Origin: Candidatus Caccopulliclostridium gallistercoris
Lineage (GTDB): Bacteria > Bacillota > Clostridia > Christensenellales > UBA1242
Assembly: GCA_018713725.1 (NCBI GenBank)
Contig: DVOJ01000008.1
Location: 1-33,390, forward strand
DNA length: 33,390 nucleotides
Direction: 5' to 3'
Made by a program: the position numbers and the translations under genes. Positions within the stretch are counted from its first letter, which is position 1, and each line of letters begins with the position of its first letter. Shown here in pieces: positions 31,269 to 33,390 of the stretch. The notes beneath the pieces are model-generated. The model saw nothing but the letters and a program-made list of their open reading frames with translations. It did no database searches and was not told the origin of the DNA.

Positions 31269-33390
31269 TTATGTGTTGATTATAGGTAAGTTATTTTCAT
31301 CATAGTGCCAATATTTTTGTTCATTATTTGATATTAATGTTTCGCTATAGATATAAATTTCAGCATTAGAAGATATATTTTTAGCCCACGATGGTAGCTC
31401 TTCAAATTCTAAAAATACCGGGACCTTTTCGCTAGAACTTACAACAAAATTTTCTACAAATTCAATTGTTTTAGGAATAATAACATATTTATTATTATCA
31501 AAATGTGCAAAGGACCTATTATTAATGGAAAGTACGCTACCATCATCCGGTAATATAAGATTTTGAGTAAAGAGTATAATTTGTTTAGTACCTTTGTTGA
31601 CTATAGCATTGATGTTATTCCCAGAAAAATCTTTACTTGTGTAAATTTTATTGTTTTCATCAACTATTATAGAATTTACATCAAAAGTTCCGCTATAGAA
31701 AGCATTTTTGCTTATAAATGTGACATTTGCTGGGATATAAAGGGTATCAAATACACAGTTTTCAAGTACCCAATCGCCTATTACATTTAGACTTTTTCCA
31801 AGAGTTAAACTTATAATATGCCTTCCCGACATTCCGAATCTTATATTTGTCAAGGACTTTACTTCGTCGCCAATAACAACTTCAACATCATTGTTGGCAG
31901 AATACATCGAGCTTATTGCAAATGAATTGTTGTTTTGGCAATCGATTGCGTTATATGTTATTTTTGAGATATTTAAGCAATCGCAAAACGCACCCCTACC
32001 AATAGAAGAAACATTTTTACCTATAGTTACTTCTTTAATTTTATCATTTTTGTATAGAAAATGGTTTGGCAATGTAAGGACACTATCATTGATTATTACA
32101 TTTAATCCCTCACTCGAGCCAAAATCATCAAATGAATTTTCTCCATATGAAATTAAATTTTTTGCGCAATAATTCAATTGACTAGCTGGCAGGTTATCAA
32201 AGACATAATCAGCAATCGCAGTAACATTCTCATCTATATTTACTGTTATTTGATTTGAGAATGGTTTATCCGATGAAAATATCCCATCCCAACTTTTCAA
32301 GTCAATTAGTTCACTTGTTTTGTAGTTTATAGTTTTTATAGAATAACAGTTTCTAAATGCAGCAGATTCAATGTAATTTAAAGTAGACGGCAAATTTATA
32401 ACTTCTATGCTTTCACAACCTGCAAATGCATAAATTTTTATTGTAGAGAGCCCTTCATAGATAGGCAACTCTTTTAAGTTTTTGCAATATCCAAACGCAT
32501 ATTCTTCTATTGATTCTATTGAACTGCCACCAATCACGCGTTCAAGTTTACTGCATCCTGAAAAACAATGCGAACCAATTGTTTTGATTTTGTTATCTAG
32601 AAAGTTGACTTCTACAAGCTGTGAATTATTGCTTAACAAATAAGGAGACAATTTTTCTGTATTTTTTACATATAATATAAGCCCATCGTTACTTCCGGCG
32701 TTTTCAAAGTAGGCTAAATCTTCTCTTGCGTTAATATAAGATGAAACAGTGATAGTTTTAAGTGACGAACAGTTTGCAAAAGCATATTGTCCAAGGCTAT
32801 TTAAAGATGACGGTATTACGATGTTTTGGAGCGTGATACAACTTGCAAATGCGTATTTTCCTATTGATGTTAAAGTTTCAGGAAAGTTTATGCTTTCTAG
32901 TATAGTATTACCTTGGAAAGCATAATCGGATATTTTTGTTATCTTTATATTATTTATTTTGCTTGGTACATCAATGTGAGATAATGTTTGTCCATATTCA
33001 GTGAGCGCTTGTATCGTATTGCCTTCGACATTAAAAATAGCAGTCCACTTTGCATACAAATTTACATCGTTATATATCGGCATTGAAAGTTTAGTAATTG
33101 GAGTATTAAAATCTTGATCTAAATACCAGCCGTCAAATTTGTAACCTGCTTTTATCGGCACGGTCAAAGAGATATCATCACTAAGAACAGTAAAATTCTT
33201 GGGGTTGTTTAAGTTTTCTCCACCATCAAGAAAATAATTTATCGAATAAGTATGCAAGTCCCACTTTGCATATAAAATTACATTTCTATCTATAATATGG
33301 TCAAATGTGTAAGGAACAGAAAATGTTTGATCATCTTCATACCAGCCTTCAAAATCGTAACCCAACATATTTGGAGCCGGTAGAGTAACT
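31269..33390 (-). CDS. InlB/BspA-type leucine-rich surface protein, 5' end outside window
   Basis: The frame is open to the right edge (VTLPAPN precedes the first visible Met), so at least 706 residues of the C-terminal part are seen. It begins with two Listeria-Bacteroides (InlB B-type) repeats: GYDFEGWYEDD...LYAKW and GYKFDGWYLDQDF...LYAKW. From about residue 120 to 560 follows a chain of BspA-type leucine-rich repeats (LRR_5), for instance ISDYAFQGNTILESINFPE, IGKYAFASCITLQNIVIPS and IEEYAFGYCKNLKELPI. Proteins with this make-up are secreted or surface-exposed and bind host or matrix components. No LPXTG or other anchor is seen at the C-terminus (ending ENNLPIINT), so attachment would be via the missing N-terminal part. 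It has no partner genes in view. Confidence 0.85.
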   Translation of the reverse strand, partial: VTLPAPNMLGYDFEGWYEDDQTFSVPYTFDHIIDRNVILYAKWDLHTYSINYFLDGGENLNNPKNFTVLSDDISLTVPIKAGYKFDGWYLDQDFNTPITKLSMPIYNDVNLYAKWTAIFNVEGNTIQALTEYGQTLSHIDVPSKINNIKITKISDYAFQGNTILESINFPETLTSIGKYAFASCITLQNIVIPSSLNSLGQYAFANCSSLKTITVSSYINAREDLAYFENAGSNDGLILYVKNTEKLSPYLLSNNSQLVEVNFLDNKIKTIGSHCFSGCSKLERVIGGSSIESIEEYAFGYCKNLKELPIYEGLSTIKIYAFAGCESIEVINLPSTLNYIESAAFRNCYSIKTINYKTSELIDLKSWDGIFSSDKPFSNQITVNIDENVTAIADYVFDNLPASQLNYCAKNLISYGENSFDDFGSSEGLNVIINDSVLTLPNHFLYKNDKIKEVTIGKNVSSIGRGAFCDCLNISKITYNAIDCQNNNSFAISSMYSANNDVEVVIGDEVKSLTNIRFGMSGRHIISLTLGKSLNVIGDWVLENCVFDTLYIPANVTFISKNAFYSGTFDVNSIIVDENNKIYTSKDFSGNNINAIVNKGTKQIILFTQNLILPDDGSVLSINNRSFAHFDNNKYVIIPKTIEFVENFVVSSSEKVPVFLEFEELPSWAKNISSNAEIYIYSETLISNNEQKYWHYDENNLPIINT

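Overview
The window is AT-rich (about two-thirds A+T by eye) and reads as chromosome of a low-GC Bacillota, most likely an uncultured or poorly known member of the Clostridia. The reasons are strong AGGAGG-type ribosome binding sites, a rpsL-rpsG-fusA-tuf (str) operon, a FloA/NfeD pair, an OmpR-type two-component system with an 11-bp hexamer array, a split bacterial Ku/LigD system, and DUF6273, DUF4116, DUF1538 and BspA-type proteins. The taxonomic placement is inference; no 16S gene is present.

Layout. 1-0.8 kb: 3' end of a DUF4116 repeat protein. 0.9-2.4 kb: a tandem-duplicated N-formylglutamate-amidohydrolase-like protein and a 78-aa protein. 2.7-6.1 kb: an NHEJ/base-repair island (ku, phosphoesterase-ligase LigD, separate LigD polymerase, convergent deoxyinosine/uracil-type DNA glycosylase). 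6.2-7.3 kb: an MscS channel. 7.4-10.7 kb: a YhhN (lysoplasmalogenase family)/iron alcohol dehydrogenase fusion followed 2 nt later by an ALDH3-like aldehyde dehydrogenase, which together look like a fatty-aldehyde or plasmalogen salvage module. 10.7-12.6 kb: an FkbM methyltransferase and a P-loop kinase/pyrophosphatase fusion. 12.6-14.4 kb: histidine kinase and response regulator. 14.6-16.6 kb: small genes, one behind a four-hexamer PhoP/OmpR-like operator. 17-22.3 kb: str operon with a structured leader, an extra 104-aa gene, a repeat-filled rpsL-rpsG gap and a tuf 3' UTR of three look-alike hairpins. 22.5-24.0 kb: secreted DUF6273 protein. 24.0-25.0 kb: about 1 kb of gene-free inverted repeats. 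25.0-27.0 kb: nfeD-floA-acidic membrane protein operon. 27.1-30.5 kb: U32-family protein, PII-like protein and DUF1538 membrane protein. 30.6-31.0 kb: an intact tRNA-Ile(GAT) preceded by broken tRNA-Ile pieces behind one promoter. 31.3 kb to the edge: a large InlB/BspA-type surface protein, incomplete at its 5' end.

The most notable points are: (1) four genes without a Shine-Dalgarno have a recognisable -10 hexamer exactly 6 nt before an ATG, so the ATG would be at +1, implying systematic leaderless transcription; (2) the lysoplasmalogenase-family/alcohol dehydrogenase fusion next to an aldehyde dehydrogenase; (3) a three-hairpin repeat with a constant loop after tuf; (4) a perfect nested four-way-junction sequence between two convergent genes; (5) four direct hexamers at exact 11-bp spacing next to the two-component genes; (6) a natural Arg at S12 position 88, the residue of a classical streptomycin-resistance substitution; (7) scrambled tRNA-Ile fragments. 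All functional claims rest on motif reading; no database search was possible.
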